DNA of 17,081 bases, from NCBI GenBank assembly GCA_036939755.1, contig JALLAZ010000447.1, positions 1 through 17,081 of the forward strand, in the 5' to 3' direction. A model generated the notes under the pieces. That model saw only the letters and a list, made by a program, of their open reading frames with translations, had not been told where the DNA came from and made no database searches. This document shows positions 16,138 to 17,081 of this stretch, piece by piece. Numbering within the stretch: the first letter of the stretch is position 1; each line of letters begins with the position of its first letter. The translations under genes were made by a program, and so were the position numbers. Source of the DNA: Stephanodiscus triporus. Taxonomy: Eukaryota > Bacillariophyta > Thalassiosirophyceae > Thalassiosirales > Thalassiosiraceae.

Positions 16138-17081
16138 ATGAAGACCGTCGTACCCGTCATCATCGTCGTTACCCCCCCACTTCCTGCCGCCCGTCATGCA
16201 AACCTCGCCCTCCTCCTCGTCGTCGTCGCGGGCATCGTCGACGACGACAACGACGATGACAACGACGACGACAACGACGACGACAACGACGACGACGATG
16301 ACGACTGTGACGTCAAAAACGACAACAACAAAGACGATGACGAAGAAGCACTCGACGAAAACGCCACTCGTAGATGCGATGACAATGCTAGCTCCACCTC
16401 CTCTCCTGTCGGCGTCACCCTTTCCCAGCGCCTCGAGAACAGGCAGAGGTTCGCTGCCGCATCAGCCAACAACGACAAAGATGACGACGACAAAGACGAC
16501 GACGCTCTTGACGAAAATCCGTACCTCGCGTATCGTGTGAGGAAGATTGCAAGGAACGAACAGCGGTTGCGCGATCTAGGCCTACCCATGCCATCGCATT
16601 CATCAAGCAACAATGTCGGTGTCGATGATGTTGAAGAGGATGACAGCGTTGATAACGATCCCCGTGACGAGAACTATGTGAACGACGAAGACAATGTCGA
16701 GGACGACGACGATGAGGGGGTGGATGAAGAGGATGACGACAATGGGGGGGGGAAATTACCTCCAAATAGTTCAATGCGCGTTCATCCTGGGTCTGGCTTA
16801 TACTATTCCGACGACGACGCCAAAATGGATGAGGTATTCGATGACGATTACAATGCGAAGTATTTCTCCAGTATTCCTAGTGAGGACGTTCAAGCGCGCC
16901 GTCGCACTCGAGTGAAAGGAGGACCAGATCTGCCTCCCAACGCAACCAAGAAAGAGAAAGCGGAGCGCAAGGCGTACACTGACAGACAGCGCCGTTCGAA
17001 TTACGCTAAAATGAAAGCCGCCCACAAAAAGATGTCGCCAATGAAGTCGAAAAACGTGGACTGCGAGAATTACACTGGAGA
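16138..17081 (+). CDS. Highly acidic protein of unknown function, 3' end beyond window
   Basis: One frame is open from the ATG at 16138 to the window end (314 codons, no stop). Features: a hydrophobic, Val/Leu-rich N-terminus (about 1-33) that is only weakly signal-like; a (D/N)-rich run encoded by GAC/AAC triplets (about 34-57); a motif N-P-Y-L-A-Y-R-V-R-K-I-A-R-N-E-x-R-L-R-x-L-G-L (about 127-149); a second Asp/Glu-rich stretch (about 160-201); and a basic part, from RRRTRVKGG (about 254) through K-K-E-K-A-E-R-K-A-Y (about 270-279) to the Lys-rich window edge. The N-P-Y-x-x-Y-R-x-x-x-I-x-x-N-x-x-R-L-x-x-L-G-L motif resembles one seen in plant and algal nuclear or transposon-related proteins; that link is tentative. 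The start is uncertain because the Harbinger insertion ends just upstream and the frame is open back to 16096, inside the repeat, so an upstream exon or promoter may have been displaced. Confidence 0.6.
   Translation, partial: MKTVVPVIIVVTPPLPAARHANLALLLVVVAGIVDDDNDDDNDDDNDDDNDDDDDDCDVKNDNNKDDDEEALDENATRRCDDNASSTSSPVGVTLSQRLENRQRFAAASANNDKDDDDKDDDALDENPYLAYRVRKIARNEQRLRDLGLPMPSHSSSNNVGVDDVEEDDSVDNDPRDENYVNDEDNVEDDDDEGVDEEDDDNGGGKLPPNSSMRVHPGSGLYYSDDDAKMDEVFDDDYNAKYFSSIPSEDVQARRRTRVKGGPDLPPNATKKEKAERKAYTDRQRRSNYAKMKAAHKKMSPMKSKNVDCENYTG
16241..16312 (+). repeat. GAC/AAC trinucleotide repeat coding an Asp/Asn run
   Basis: Near-perfect GAC-GAC-GAC-AAC units, encoding (Asp3-Asn) repeats at the start of the acidic reading frame. 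Confidence 0.7.

Noticed and set aside
16194..16613. Ser-rich minus-strand frame at the right end
   Set aside because: It is the complement of the GAC/AAC triplet repeats in the acidic plus-strand frame.

Overview
This is nuclear DNA from a eukaryotic alga, most likely a diatom. The evidence is short GT-AG spliceosomal introns (about 46-182 bp), a secreted protein with the Ser-Pro-Thr linkers common in diatom proteins, a signal-plus-transit presequence with an A|F junction of the diatom plastid type, and a PIF/Harbinger transposon. No rRNA, tRNA, CRISPR or prokaryotic operon signal was seen. The species cannot be fixed from this window.

Layout. (1) 386-2390, plus strand: a 4-5 exon gene with three copies of the p27-autoantigen (SSSCA1/ZNRD2-type) zinc ribbon. 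(2) 2391-5351: about 3 kb of AT-rich DNA without a convincing gene. It holds a degraded reverse-transcriptase-like fragment, a 127-bp foldback hairpin built from GTCTAGAC-type words, and a 0.68-kb element with 21-bp perfect inverted ends that resembles a non-autonomous DNA transposon. (3) 5352-6463, minus strand: a two-exon multi-span membrane protein of unknown function. (4) 6464-7270: a divergent intergenic region with three TGACGT/ACGTCA sites. (5) 7271-8688, plus strand: a two-exon ERO1 thiol oxidase with a plastid-like presequence. (6) 8849-12391, minus strand, convergent with ERO1: a large secreted mosaic protein (two copies of a repeated domain, a PT linker, a DNRLRE-type domain and a C-terminal alpha-carbonic-anhydrase-like domain lacking the His zinc ligands). 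(7) 12467-13189: intergenic DNA with a 44-bp direct repeat and a 115-bp hairpin. (8) 13190-16115: an apparently intact PIF/Harbinger element with both of its genes in convergent orientation. (9) 16138 to the window end: a partial, highly acidic reading frame starting 22 bp outside the transposon.

The host genes do not form an obvious pathway. ERO1 and the carbonic-anhydrase-like gene are GC-rich convergent neighbours, while the repeat-filled gap at 2.4-5.3 kb is AT-rich. The most notable points are the ERO1 with a plastid-style leader, the carbonic-anhydrase fold that appears to have lost its metal site inside a secreted mosaic protein, the triple zinc ribbon, and the cluster of at least four different mobile or foldback elements within 17 kb.
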